A stretch of DNA of 64,000 bases from positions 2,914,001 to 2,978,000 of the forward strand of contig CBDFFQ010000001.1 of NCBI GenBank assembly GCA_965246835.1, written 5' to 3'. Source of the DNA: JANPPS01 sp965246835. Lineage in GTDB: Bacteria > Pseudomonadota > Alphaproteobacteria > Acetobacterales > Acetobacteraceae. Within the stretch, counting starts at the first letter, position 1. Each line of letters opens with the position of its first letter. Below are positions 26,044 through 33,570 of the stretch, piece after piece. A program made the position numbers and the translations under genes. Under the pieces are notes generated by a model. The model ran no database searches and was not told where the DNA came from. It saw only the letters and a program-made list of their open reading frames with translations.

Positions 26044-26971
26044 GGCAATCGGCAGTGCCCTCAGGTAATTGCCCGAGAACCCACCCTTCCCACCGCCGGA
26101 TCGCGCGGTCCTCCGGTGCCGCATCCGGCCGCCGCCCAGCCAGCACCCCGAGCACGCACAGCACGCCCAGCACGCAGTCGAACCGGTCCTCTCCCGCCGC
26201 ATCCGACCCGAACCCCACGCCGATCATCGCCGCCAGCGCCGCATCCGGCCCGGCGCCGAGCCCGGCCATGACCGCGCGCAAGGCCGGCCCCAGCGCGACC
26301 CGATCGGCCTGCCGCCGCTTGCTGCCGTTCATGCGTAGGCCGAGCTGGCGTAGGGCCTCCGCCGGATAGGTTTCGGCCACCACGATGGAGCGCGCGCGCA
26401 ACAAACTCAGGAACGGGCCCTCGAACGGCCACAACGCCGGCGGGTCCGGCCCATGCAGCGCCGGGATCAGCAGGTCCCGCCAGGCCGAGATCGCTGCCTT
26501 CCCTGTCTGGTTGGCCCCCAGCGTCCAGAACAGCGGCGCGCCCGCTGGCCGGTCCGCGGTGGCGCGGTCGCACTGGCGGGACAGGCCGGTGGCGTCATCG
26601 AGGCCCAGGGCCAGGGCGTGCGACAGCCGGGTCATGCCGCGCAGGCCGCGCCTCGGGTAGAATGGCCGCGCCGGCCCGATGTCCGTCAGATCGTCGCAAA
26701 CATCCAGAAACCCGGGCGGCAGCGCCCGCAGATACGCCGGAAAATCGCCCGCGCCGCCATGCAGCGCCGCCCAGGCCCGCGGCAGCCCGATCGGGAAATC
26801 TACCCCCAGCGCCACCGGCCGCCCCGCGTGCCGCAACCGCGCCAGCAAGGACCCGACATCGCCCACGGGCTCCACCCGCACCGACCAGCCATCCCCCTCC
26901 GGCGTCGCCACGCACATCCAGCGCTTGCCCGGGTCCACGCTCCAATCGGCATGGACCGCGAGCGGCCTCAC
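26015..26971 (-). CDS. DUF429-like protein (predicted RNase H-like fold)
   Basis: A 318-residue protein of unknown function. VHADWSVDPGKRWMCVA at the N-terminus and VALGVDFPIGLPRAWA follow the DUF429 pattern, in which acidic residues on adjacent strands suggest a nuclease-like RNase H fold. A later VAETYPAEALRQLGL and the Cys/Leu-rich FDCVLGVLCVLGVLAG helix are also visible. No catalytic role has been shown for the family as far as I know. Its start overlaps the stop of the small upstream gene (ATGA), and its 3' end overlaps the convergent reductase gene by 17 bases. Confidence 0.6.
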   Translation of the reverse strand: MRPLAVHADWSVDPGKRWMCVATPEGDGWSVRVEPVGDVGSLLARLRHAGRPVALGVDFPIGLPRAWAALHGGAGDFPAYLRALPPGFLDVCDDLTDIGPARPFYPRRGLRGMTRLSHALALGLDDATGLSRQCDRATADRPAGAPLFWTLGANQTGKAAISAWRDLLIPALHGPDPPALWPFEGPFLSLLRARSIVVAETYPAEALRQLGLRMNGSKRRQADRVALGPALRAVMAGLGAGPDAALAAMIGVGFGSDAAGEDRFDCVLGVLCVLGVLAGRRPDAAPEDRAIRRWEGWVLGQLPEGTADCRWVGPTTPP

Positions 26972-27189
26972 TTCTTGCCGGGTGCGTCCGGCTTCAACGG
27001 CTTATGCGCCCGGTCCAGCAAACGCGCGAACAGGCCCGGCTTCTTCGGCGGCACGACAACGGCCGCCTTCACCTCCGCCTCCGCCCGCCGCCGCTTCTCA
27101 TCGAGGTGCTTGTCCAGCGACTTGCCGGATTTCGCCGCCCGCTTCGCCTCATACGCCTTCTGACCCGGCGTCATCGCCCGTTCCGCCAT
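26968..27189 (-). CDS. Small basic hypothetical protein
   Basis: A 73-residue Lys/Arg/Ala-rich protein (GQKAYEAKRAAKSGKSLDKHLDEKRRRAE, shown only to indicate its charged helix in part). It begins MAERAMTPGQ and ends in a Pro/Lys tail. I do not recognise a family; a nucleic-acid-binding or ribosome-associated role would be a guess. The ATG at 27189 is preferred over an upstream in-frame ATG because the extra sequence looks non-coding. It is co-translated with the DUF429-like gene. Confidence 0.55.
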   Translation of the reverse strand: MAERAMTPGQKAYEAKRAAKSGKSLDKHLDEKRRRAEAEVKAAVVVPPKKPGLFARLLDRAHKPLKPDAPGKK

Positions 27190-27223
27190 CCCACGCTCCC
27201 CCGTCTCCGCGCCAGATATGGCC

Positions 27224-27967
27224 TTACTGCACTCGCCGCAACAACCACCCCGACAGCGCGCCCAGCGCCGCATGGATCGCAAGACCGGCCAACGACAACA
27301 GCACGAGGGCCGCGAACATGCGCGGGAATTGCAGGCGATACCCGGCTTCGAGGATGCGGGACGCGAGGCCCGAGCCGACGCCGCCCGTGCCTGCCACGAA
27401 CTCCGCCACCACGGCCCCCACCAGCGCCAACCCGCCCGACACGCGCAGCCCCGCCAGGAACAGCGGCACCGCGGCCGGCACCAGCAACAACCGCAAGGTC
27501 TGCCACCGCGTGGCGCCGTTCAGGCGGAACAGGTCCAGCAGCTCGGGCGCCGCGGCCTCCAGCCCCGCGACCGTGTTGGAGAACACCGGGAAGAACGCCA
27601 CCACGGTCGCACACACCACCAGCGAGGCGAACGGGTCCCCCACCCAGACGATCACCAGCGGCGCGATCGCCACCAGCGGCGTGACCTGCAGCACCACCGC
27701 CCAGGGCAGCACCGCCGCCCGCGCCCAGCGCGAGCTCGCGACCCCAGCGGCCATCCCAACCCCCAGCACCACGCTGGCCAGCAGCGCCGCCGCCGTGACG
27801 GTCAGGGTGGCAAGCAACGAGCCCAGCAACAGCCCGGGATCCGCCATGAACGCCGCCCCCACGGCGATCGGGCCGGGCAGCACATGAGCCGGTGCCCAGC
27901 CGAACCGCACCGCCGCCTCCCACACCACCAAGATCAGAACGCCGAACAGGAGAGCCACTCCCCTCAT
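27224..27967 (-). CDS. ABC transporter permease (SsuC/TauC/ThiX type)
   Basis: Inner-membrane permease of 247 residues with about six hydrophobic segments and the EAA loop ELLDLFRLNGATRWQTLRLLLVPAAVP that contacts the ATPase. The family is the binding-protein-dependent importers of sulfonates, nitrate, taurine and thiamine precursors. The start overlaps the ATPase stop by four bases, placing it third in a three-gene operon with the binding protein and ATPase. Confidence 0.88.
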   Translation of the reverse strand: MRGVALLFGVLILVVWEAAVRFGWAPAHVLPGPIAVGAAFMADPGLLLGSLLATLTVTAAALLASVVLGVGMAAGVASSRWARAAVLPWAVVLQVTPLVAIAPLVIVWVGDPFASLVVCATVVAFFPVFSNTVAGLEAAAPELLDLFRLNGATRWQTLRLLLVPAAVPLFLAGLRVSGGLALVGAVVAEFVAGTGGVGSGLASRILEAGYRLQFPRMFAALVLLSLAGLAIHAALGALSGWLLRRVQ

Positions 27968-28698
27968 GCCAGCGCCGCCCGCATCCCGGCGGTGATCTCC
28001 GCCACGAGCGCCGCATAGGCCGGGCTGAGCCGCCGGTCCGGGCCGTCCGGCAGCGTGGACACCACCTCCCGCGCGATCCGGCCGGGCCGGGGGGACATGA
28101 CCACGATGCGCCTGGCCAGGAACGCCGCCTCGTACAAGGAGTGCGTGACGAACACGACGGCGCAGCCCGCAGCCCGCGACACCTGCAAAAGGTCCTCCTG
28201 CAAGGCATGCCGCGTGAACTCGTCCAGTGCGGCGAATGGCTCGTCCATCAGCAGCAGGGCCGGCTCCGCCACCAGCGCGCGGGCGATCGACACCCGCATC
28301 CGCATCCCGCCCGAGAGCTCGCGCGGCCGGGCGCGGGCGAAATCCTGCAGCCCGACCCGGGCGAGGGCGGCCATCACGCGGGGCGCCGACTCGCGCCGGG
28401 CCACGCCGCGGAGCCGGAGCGGCAGGCGCACGTTCTCCGCCGCGTCGGCCCAGGGCATCAGCGTCGCATCCTGGAACACGAACCCGATCCGGCCCGGCGC
28501 CGGCGCGCCCCGATCCCACACCACCCGCCCCGCATCCGGCCGATCCAGCCCCGCGATCAGCCGCAGCAGCGTGGACTTCCCGCAGCCCGAGGGCCCCAGC
28601 AGCGCCACGAACTCGCCGGCGCCGACCCGGAGCGACACGTCGGCCAGCGCCTCGACCCCGTTCGGGAAGCGGCGGCCCACCCCCTCCAGCGTCAGCAC
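27964..28698 (-). CDS. ABC transporter ATP-binding protein (SsuB/TauB/ThiZ type)
   Basis: A 244-residue ATPase with Walker A GPSGCGKST, Q-loop FVFQDATLMPW, signature LSGGMRMRVSIARAL, Walker B ALLLMDEPFAALDE and H-loop VFVTHSLYEA. It powers the adjacent importer. It starts one base after the binding-protein gene ends and overlaps the permease gene by four bases. Confidence 0.92.
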   Translation of the reverse strand: MLTLEGVGRRFPNGVEALADVSLRVGAGEFVALLGPSGCGKSTLLRLIAGLDRPDAGRVVWDRGAPAPGRIGFVFQDATLMPWADAAENVRLPLRLRGVARRESAPRVMAALARVGLQDFARARPRELSGGMRMRVSIARALVAEPALLLMDEPFAALDEFTRHALQEDLLQVSRAAGCAVVFVTHSLYEAAFLARRIVVMSPRPGRIAREVVSTLPDGPDRRLSPAYAALVAEITAGMRAALA

Positions 28699-28699
28699 C

Positions 28700-29680
28700 T
28701 TATCGGGGCCGGACGCCCACGCCTTTATTGACGAATTGCGTGGTGAAGGCGCGCTGCCAGTCGAGCTCCGCGGGGAACAGCCCTTCGGCCTGCACGGAGC
28801 GGAAGAACGCCTCCCACCGCGCCGGCGTCATGGCGCCGATGCCGCCCGTGAGGCTGTCGCCGGAATCCACGATGCCGCGGTCCCGCAAGACTTGCCGGCC
28901 ATAGGCGAGCAGGCCCGGCGTCATCTCCGGGTTCTCGCGCAGCATCACGGCGTCCCCGGGTGCCGGGTCACCATAGAGATAGGAGACCCAGCCCTCGATC
29001 GAGGCATCGAGGAAGCGCTGCACCAGCTCCGGCCGGGTCTCGATCAGCTTGGTGCTCGTGGTGATCAGGCTGCCATAGCCCGTGAACCCGGCATCGGCGA
29101 GCAGTAGCACCACCGGTTCGAACCCCGCCTCCGTCTTCACGGCATAGGGTTCGGAGCCGAGATAGCCCTGCTGCACCGCGCGCTTGTCGGCCAGGAACGG
29201 CGCCAGGCTGAACGTGTAGGGGCGGATCTGCTGGTCCGTGTAGCCGAAGCGGGACTTCAGGAAATTCCACCAGCCCACGCGCGTATCCGCCCCGATCATG
29301 ATCGGAGCGCCGCGCAACGCCTCGAAGCTGTCATGCCCCTGGCCGGGATGGGCCAGCAGGATCGAGGGATCGCGCTGGAACATCGCCGCCACCGTGATGA
29401 AGGGCAGCTTTTCCCGCACCAGGTTCAGCGCCAGGAACCCGTTGGACGTCAGCATGAAATCCAGCCGCCCCGCCAGCATGAGCTGGGCCTGGTTCAGCTG
29501 CGGCCCACCCTGCCGGATCGTGACCTCCAGCCCGTGCTTGGCGTAGATGCCGGTCGCCTGCGCCTGATAATAGCCGCCATATTCCGCCTCCGCCTTCCAA
29601 TCGAGGCCGAAGCTGACGGTATCGGCGGCTTGGGCGCGGGACAGCGTGAGGACGAACAACGCGATCAGCAGCAGGCGCAT
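28700..29680 (-). CDS. ABC transporter substrate-binding protein, NMT1/THI5 family
   Basis: A periplasmic binding protein of 326 residues. The signal peptide is MRLLLIALFVLTLSRAQA. The mature part starts VSFGLDWKAEAEYGGYYQAQ, typical of NMT1/THI5-like proteins such as ThiY (formyl-aminopyrimidine), RibY (riboflavin) and SsuA relatives. The NMT1-like core, GPQLNQAQLMLAGRLDFMLTS, favours a pyrimidine or flavin-type ligand over sulfonate, but not decisively. The ATG at 29680 is chosen because it directly precedes the signal peptide and has GGAG before it. A TPP-riboswitch-like fragment lies just upstream. Confidence 0.82.
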   Translation of the reverse strand: MRLLLIALFVLTLSRAQAADTVSFGLDWKAEAEYGGYYQAQATGIYAKHGLEVTIRQGGPQLNQAQLMLAGRLDFMLTSNGFLALNLVREKLPFITVAAMFQRDPSILLAHPGQGHDSFEALRGAPIMIGADTRVGWWNFLKSRFGYTDQQIRPYTFSLAPFLADKRAVQQGYLGSEPYAVKTEAGFEPVVLLLADAGFTGYGSLITTSTKLIETRPELVQRFLDASIEGWVSYLYGDPAPGDAVMLRENPEMTPGLLAYGRQVLRDRGIVDSGDSLTGGIGAMTPARWEAFFRSVQAEGLFPAELDWQRAFTTQFVNKGVGVRPR

Positions 29681-29720
29681 GGGGGTCTCCGCACGGGGGC
29701 TATTCATCTTGTGTGGGCGG

Positions 29721-29743
29721 GATCAGGTTCGCCAAGGGGGTAT
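29721..29743 (-). promoter_or_regulatory. Possible degenerate TPP-riboswitch fragment
   Basis: On the minus strand, upstream of the binding-protein gene, the bases read ATACCC, then about ten bases, then GAACCTGATC. This resembles the core of the thiamine-pyrophosphate riboswitch (AUACCC near GAACCUGAUC). The partner elements CUGAGA and GCG-n-AGGGA are not found and the ACCC-to-GAACC spacing is too long, so a working riboswitch is doubtful. The reverse strand of the same bases supplies the ribosome-binding site (AAGGGGG) of the divergent DUF1491 gene. Confidence 0.22.
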
Positions 29744-29746
29744 CGT

Positions 29747-30082
29747 ATGGCGGAACCGCGTGTGAAGGCGAAGCTCTGGGTGCAGATGGCGCTCCGGCTG
29801 GGTGACATCGATGGCCGGCCCGGGGCCGTGCTGCGCAGCGGGGACGCCGATGCCGGGGGCGTGCTGGTGGTGTTGCGCGGGCGCGAGGGATTGACCGTGC
29901 TGTCGCAAGTGCGCGCCGGGGAGGGGGACGTGGCCTGGATGCGCGCCACGGGCCCGGCACCGGTCGATCAGGAAGCGGTGGACGCCTATGTGGCGCGGCA
30001 GGTTGGGCGCGATCCGGACATCTGGGTGCTGGAGTTCGAAGCGCCCGATTTGCTCCCGCCATTCGAGGGGAAGCTGCTGTAG
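29747..30082 (+). CDS. DUF1491 family protein
   Basis: A small 111-residue protein matching the alphaproteobacterial DUF1491 pattern: KAKLWVQMALR at the start, a central two-stranded GGVLVVLRGREG, and VGRDPDIWVLEFE near the C-terminus. Function is unknown. The ATG has AAGGGGG six bases before it. It is divergent from the ABC importer and followed by the OmpA-type genes, with no sign of co-transcription. Confidence 0.75.
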   Translation: MAEPRVKAKLWVQMALRLGDIDGRPGAVLRSGDADAGGVLVVLRGREGLTVLSQVRAGEGDVAWMRATGPAPVDQEAVDAYVARQVGRDPDIWVLEFEAPDLLPPFEGKLL

Positions 30083-30279
30083 CGAAGCCTCGCTCACGGC
30101 GATGTGTGTCAAATCTGCGAGGGGGATGTGGCCCGGAAGTCACAGTGGCAGGGAAAGTGCCACATGCATCTCGCGCTTCGCGTCGAAGTTGGTATTGTCC
30201 CGTTACCGAGAGGCGGGGGGACGTGTCCCCGCGATCCCCCGGATAGAGATATGCCGACATGTTAACGAGGAGAGAACAA
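30083..30279 (+). promoter_or_regulatory. Leader region of the first OmpA-type gene
   Basis: These 197 bases probably hold the promoter and 5' untranslated region. A hairpin GTGGCA-loop-TGCCAC occupies 30145-30163. The ribosome-binding site GAGGAG lies 9-10 bases before the ATG. No confident promoter boxes were found. Confidence 0.35.
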
Positions 30280-31458
30280 ATGAAGCTCCGCAGCGCCCTA
30301 TTGGTCGCGACCGTTCTGGCCGCTCCAATGGCTGCCAACGCTCAGGCGGTTAATGGCCTTTACATCGGCGCCGGCGCCGGTGCCAATTTCATGCACGAAG
30401 AGTCCCTGAAGTCGATCGGCTACCCGAACCTCGGCATCGGCCAGGTGAACCTGCAGAATAGCGGGTTCGGCAACACCCGGGCGCGGCTCGATGTGGGCTT
30501 CGTCGGCGTCGCCAGCGTCGGTTACGGCTTCGGCAACGGCCTGCGCCTCGAAGTCGAGGGCGGCTATCGCCAGAACAAGTTCAGCGCGCTGAAGAACACC
30601 AATAACGGCGTCACCTCCTCCAACGCCCGTGCGGGCGGCGATGAGATGAAGTACAGCGGCATGCTCAACGTGCTGTATGACTTCGACCTGACGCCGTCTG
30701 GTGTGCCGTTGATGCCGTATGTCGGCGTCGGCGCCGGTTATTCGTGGGCGCAGCACAAGAATGCTCGCTTCTCCGGCAATGGCGGCCCGGTGGCCGGCTT
30801 CCCGGGCGGCATCAACCAGCTGTATCGCACCAACCAGGGTGACGGCGCGTTCGCCTATCAGGCCATCCTCGGCTTGGCGTTCCCGATCGGCTCCATTCCC
30901 GGTCTGGCTCTGACGGCCGAATACCGCTTCCAGGGCCTGCTCGGTGAGCGGACCTATAACTACCAGTACTTCGCCACCGGCCCGGTTGCCGGCGGCATCA
31001 CCACCCGTGCGAAGCTGAAGTTCGACGACGACTTCAACCACTCGGTCATGCTCGGCATCCGGTACGCCTTCAACGCCGCGCCGCCGCCGGTGACACCGAT
31101 GCCTGCTCCGCAGCCTGTCGGCACAATCACGCGCACCTACCTCGTGTTCTTCGACTGGGATCGCGCCGACCTGACGACTCGCGCTCGCCAGATCATCAAC
31201 GAGGCGGCGCAGGCCACCACCAAGGTCGCGGTCACGCGAATCGAAGTGGCCGGCCACACCGACAAGTCCGGCACGCCCCGCTACAACCAGGGCCTGTCCC
31301 AGCGCCGTGCAGCGAACGTCGCGTCGGAGCTCGTCCGCCTCGGCGTGCCGCGCTCGGCCATCACCACCCAGGCGTTCGGCGAGAGCCGGCCGCTCGTCAA
31401 CACCGCCGACGGTGTGCGCGAGCCGCAGAACCGCCGCGTCGAGATCGTGCTGCGCTAA
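30280..31458 (+). CDS. OmpA-type outer-membrane protein, copy 1
   Basis: A 392-residue outer-membrane porin-like protein. A signal peptide ends at ANAQA. An eight-strand-type beta-barrel with alternating aromatic ends (LYIGAGAGANF, SVGYGFGNGLRLEVEGGYR, LMPYVGVGAGYSW, HSVMLGIRYAF) is followed by a proline linker and a C-terminal OmpA peptidoglycan-binding domain (YLVFFDWDRADLT, VAGHTDKSGTPRYNQGLSQRRA, NRRVEIVLR) with the conserved Asp and Arg for diaminopimelate. It anchors the outer membrane to the cell wall. A strong terminator follows, and a paralogue lies directly downstream. Confidence 0.92.
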   Translation: MKLRSALLVATVLAAPMAANAQAVNGLYIGAGAGANFMHEESLKSIGYPNLGIGQVNLQNSGFGNTRARLDVGFVGVASVGYGFGNGLRLEVEGGYRQNKFSALKNTNNGVTSSNARAGGDEMKYSGMLNVLYDFDLTPSGVPLMPYVGVGAGYSWAQHKNARFSGNGGPVAGFPGGINQLYRTNQGDGAFAYQAILGLAFPIGSIPGLALTAEYRFQGLLGERTYNYQYFATGPVAGGITTRAKLKFDDDFNHSVMLGIRYAFNAAPPPVTPMPAPQPVGTITRTYLVFFDWDRADLTTRARQIINEAAQATTKVAVTRIEVAGHTDKSGTPRYNQGLSQRRAANVASELVRLGVPRSAITTQAFGESRPLVNTADGVREPQNRRVEIVLR

Positions 31459-31505
31459 GCAGCCCGGTGCTACCGGCCGGCTCCCAGGAGCCGGCCATCG
31501 ACTTC

Positions 31506-31534
31506 AAGGCCGGTCCCATGGGGCCGGCCTTTTT
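31506..31534 (+). terminator. Rho-independent terminator after the first OmpA gene
   Basis: An AAGGCCGG arm pairs with CCGGCCTT across a CCC-AT-GGG inner stem and is followed by a T run. A second GC-rich hairpin (GGCCGGCTCC / GGAGCCGGCC, 31475-31496) precedes it. The pair should give efficient termination and may also protect the mRNA 3' end. Confidence 0.85.
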
Positions 31535-31600
31535 CGCTTGCGGCCCATGGCAGGCTTGCCCGATCCCGCTATGATCCGCGCCACCTGAGGAGACCCGCCG

Positions 31601-32695
31601 ATGTTCCGCGCCGCCCTATCCGCCGCCACGCTTCTGTCCGCGCCATTCCTGTTCGGCGCCACTGCCACGGCGCAGCCCGTGACCGGCATCTACATCGGCG
31701 CCAGCGGCGGGGCGAACTTCCTGCAGCGGCAGCGGACAGACTCGTTCCGGCAGGGTAACACAGTCACGATCGGCACGGGGAGCGTCGGCTTCGATGCCGG
31801 TGTGGTCGGCGTCGCCAGCCTCGGCTACGGCTTCGGCAACGGGCTACGCCTCGAGGTGGAGGGCGACTACCGGAATAACCGGTTGGGTCAGGCTCGGGGC
31901 AATGCCGGGTTCTCCGGTGGTCGGGAGCAGAAATACGGGCCGATGGCCAATGTGTTGTTCGATCTCGATATCGGCAGCGCCTACATCTATCCTTATGTCG
32001 GCGGCGGGCTCGGCTACCAATGGGTTGCCCGGCGGGACCAGTTCAGCTCGCCGTTCACCACCCAGGTGTTGCGCACCGGCGGCACGGATAGCAGCTTCGC
32101 CTACCAGGCGATCGCCGGGCTGTCGTTCCCGATTCCGCCCGTGGTCGGGCTGTCGCTCACCGCCGAGTATCGCTACTTCTCGCTGGCGGGGGATCGCACC
32201 TTTACACAAACGTTCAGCGGCGGCGGCGTGCCGACCGCGACGCGCCAGGTCAAGGTCACCGACAACTACAATCACAGCCTGATGCTCGGTCTGCGCTACG
32301 CCTTCAACGTGGCGCCGCCCGCGGCCGAGCCGATTCCGGCCCCGGTCGGCGGTGAGGCGGTTGCGATGCGGACCTACCTCGTGTTCTTCGATTGGGACCG
32401 GGCCGACCTCACCAGCCGCGCCCGGCAGATCATCAACGAGGCCGCGCAATCCACCACCCGCGTCGCCACCACGCGAATCGAAGTCGCGGGCCACACCGAC
32501 AGCTCCGGCACGGCGCGCTACAACGAGGGCCTGTCCCAGCGCCGCGCGGCCGCGGTGGCGGCGGAGCTGGTGCGGCTCGGCGTGCCCCGTGCCGCGATCA
32601 CGACGCAGGCCTTCGGCCAGGGCCGCCCCTTGGTGCCGACGGCGGCGGGCGTGCGCGAGCCGCAGAACCGCCGGGTCGAAATCGTGCTGAGGTAG
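31601..32695 (+). CDS. OmpA-type outer-membrane protein, copy 2
   Basis: A 364-residue paralogue of the preceding gene with the same plan: signal peptide ending ATAQP, beta-barrel (IYIGASGGANFLQ, SLGYGFGNGLRLEVEGDYR, HSLMLGLRYAF), short Pro-rich linker and OmpA domain (TYLVFFDWDRADLTSR, VAGHTDSSGTARYNEGLSQRRA). The C-terminal halves of the two proteins are nearly identical over roughly 110 residues, while the barrels differ in the surface loops. It has its own ribosome-binding site (GAGGAG), and the terminator between the two genes suggests separate transcription. Confidence 0.9.
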   Translation: MFRAALSAATLLSAPFLFGATATAQPVTGIYIGASGGANFLQRQRTDSFRQGNTVTIGTGSVGFDAGVVGVASLGYGFGNGLRLEVEGDYRNNRLGQARGNAGFSGGREQKYGPMANVLFDLDIGSAYIYPYVGGGLGYQWVARRDQFSSPFTTQVLRTGGTDSSFAYQAIAGLSFPIPPVVGLSLTAEYRYFSLAGDRTFTQTFSGGGVPTATRQVKVTDNYNHSLMLGLRYAFNVAPPAAEPIPAPVGGEAVAMRTYLVFFDWDRADLTSRARQIINEAAQSTTRVATTRIEVAGHTDSSGTARYNEGLSQRRAAAVAAELVRLGVPRAAITTQAFGQGRPLVPTAAGVREPQNRRVEIVLR

Positions 32696-32706
32696 AGAGC
32701 CCGGTT

Positions 32707-32848
32707 CCCCCTCTCCCCCTGGGAGAGGGTCGGGGTGAGGGTCAAGACAGGGCCAGACCTATAAAGGCCAAAGTCGGTGCGATACAGACCAGTACGGGCT
32801 GTGCCGCTGGTGACCCTCACCCCAACCCTCTCCCAAAGGGAGAGGGGG
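32707..32848. repeat. Palindromic repeat, family B copy 1 (inverted pair)
   Basis: Two half-elements in opposite orientation. The left (32708-32743) has CCCTCTCCC-CCT-GGGAGAGGG followed by GGGGTGAGGGTC. The right (32812-32847) is its near-complement, GACCCTCACCCC then CCCTCTCCC-AAA-GGGAGAGGG. It sits just after the second OmpA gene, where it could act as a terminator. Related copies are at 48539-48572 and 63797-63910. Confidence 0.8.
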
Positions 32849-32864
32849 CGGTAACGGAGTCTTC

Positions 32865-33377
32865 TTACGACCGGTGCCGGGCCGTGCTGCGCCGGGCACT
32901 CGCGGCCGCCGGGGCCGGACGCTCGTTCCCGGTGCAGCCTGCGGCCGGGATCGGCTGCGACACCGACTTCGCCCCGGCATAGGCCTGCAGCTCCTGCGTG
33001 CTGCGCAGCGCCATCACCTCCTCGAAGATCGGCAGGCTGCGGTTGCAGAACAGCGTGCCCTGACGGTTGCCGATCTGCGACTCGCTATTGGCGAGCTGCG
33101 TCACATAATCGTCCTTCTGCTTCGTGCCGTTGCGGCCATGGCCGCGGTTGAAATACGTGCCGAGCGCCCGCTCCTGCGACACCAGCTCCGGCCGGAACCG
33201 GGTCACGAAGGCGTCGTATTTGTCGTTGGCCTGGCAGGTCAGCGCGGCGACCATCAGGCGGGTCTTGAGGCCCGTGACCTCGAGCGCGGTGGCGTCCGCC
33301 GGGTTCACGCATTGCGCGGAGGCGATGGGCGCGCCCAGCAGGCTGGCGGCAACGAGGGTGGAAACGAGGATGCGCAT
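32865..33377 (-). CDS. Secreted hypothetical protein
   Basis: A 170-residue exported protein of unknown function. The signal peptide MRILVSTLVAASLLGAPIASA is followed directly by a Cys. The mature part is helical with a conserved-looking LMVAALTCQANDKYDAFVTRFR, RGHGRNGTKQKDDYVTQLAN and GTLFCNRS. Paired cysteines suggest disulfide bonds in the periplasm. The C-terminal tail is Ala/Arg-rich. The ATG at 33377 is chosen because it begins the signal peptide. It diverges from the ATP-grasp gene. Confidence 0.72.
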   Translation of the reverse strand: MRILVSTLVAASLLGAPIASAQCVNPADATALEVTGLKTRLMVAALTCQANDKYDAFVTRFRPELVSQERALGTYFNRGHGRNGTKQKDDYVTQLANSESQIGNRQGTLFCNRSLPIFEEVMALRSTQELQAYAGAKSVSQPIPAAGCTGNERPAPAAASARRSTARHRS

Positions 33378-33570
33378 ATCAGGTGGTCTCCGCAGGTGAT
33401 CCGTCACGGGAGGTAAACCGGCTATCTTCCCGTAATGCAACACCAATCGCAGCCGGCCGCATGACAACGGAGCCACATTCGCCACGGCGCTCAGCCCAAC
33501 GTGACGTTGGCGTGACGCTGGGGCATGCTAGCCGTCGTGTTGCGGCGCAAAAGCAGATAGGCTCGACCTG

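Noticed and set aside
29721..29743. Confirmed TPP riboswitch
   Set aside because: Only two short motifs match. CUGAGA and the closing AGGGA parts are missing and spacing is wrong, so it is listed only as a possible fragment.
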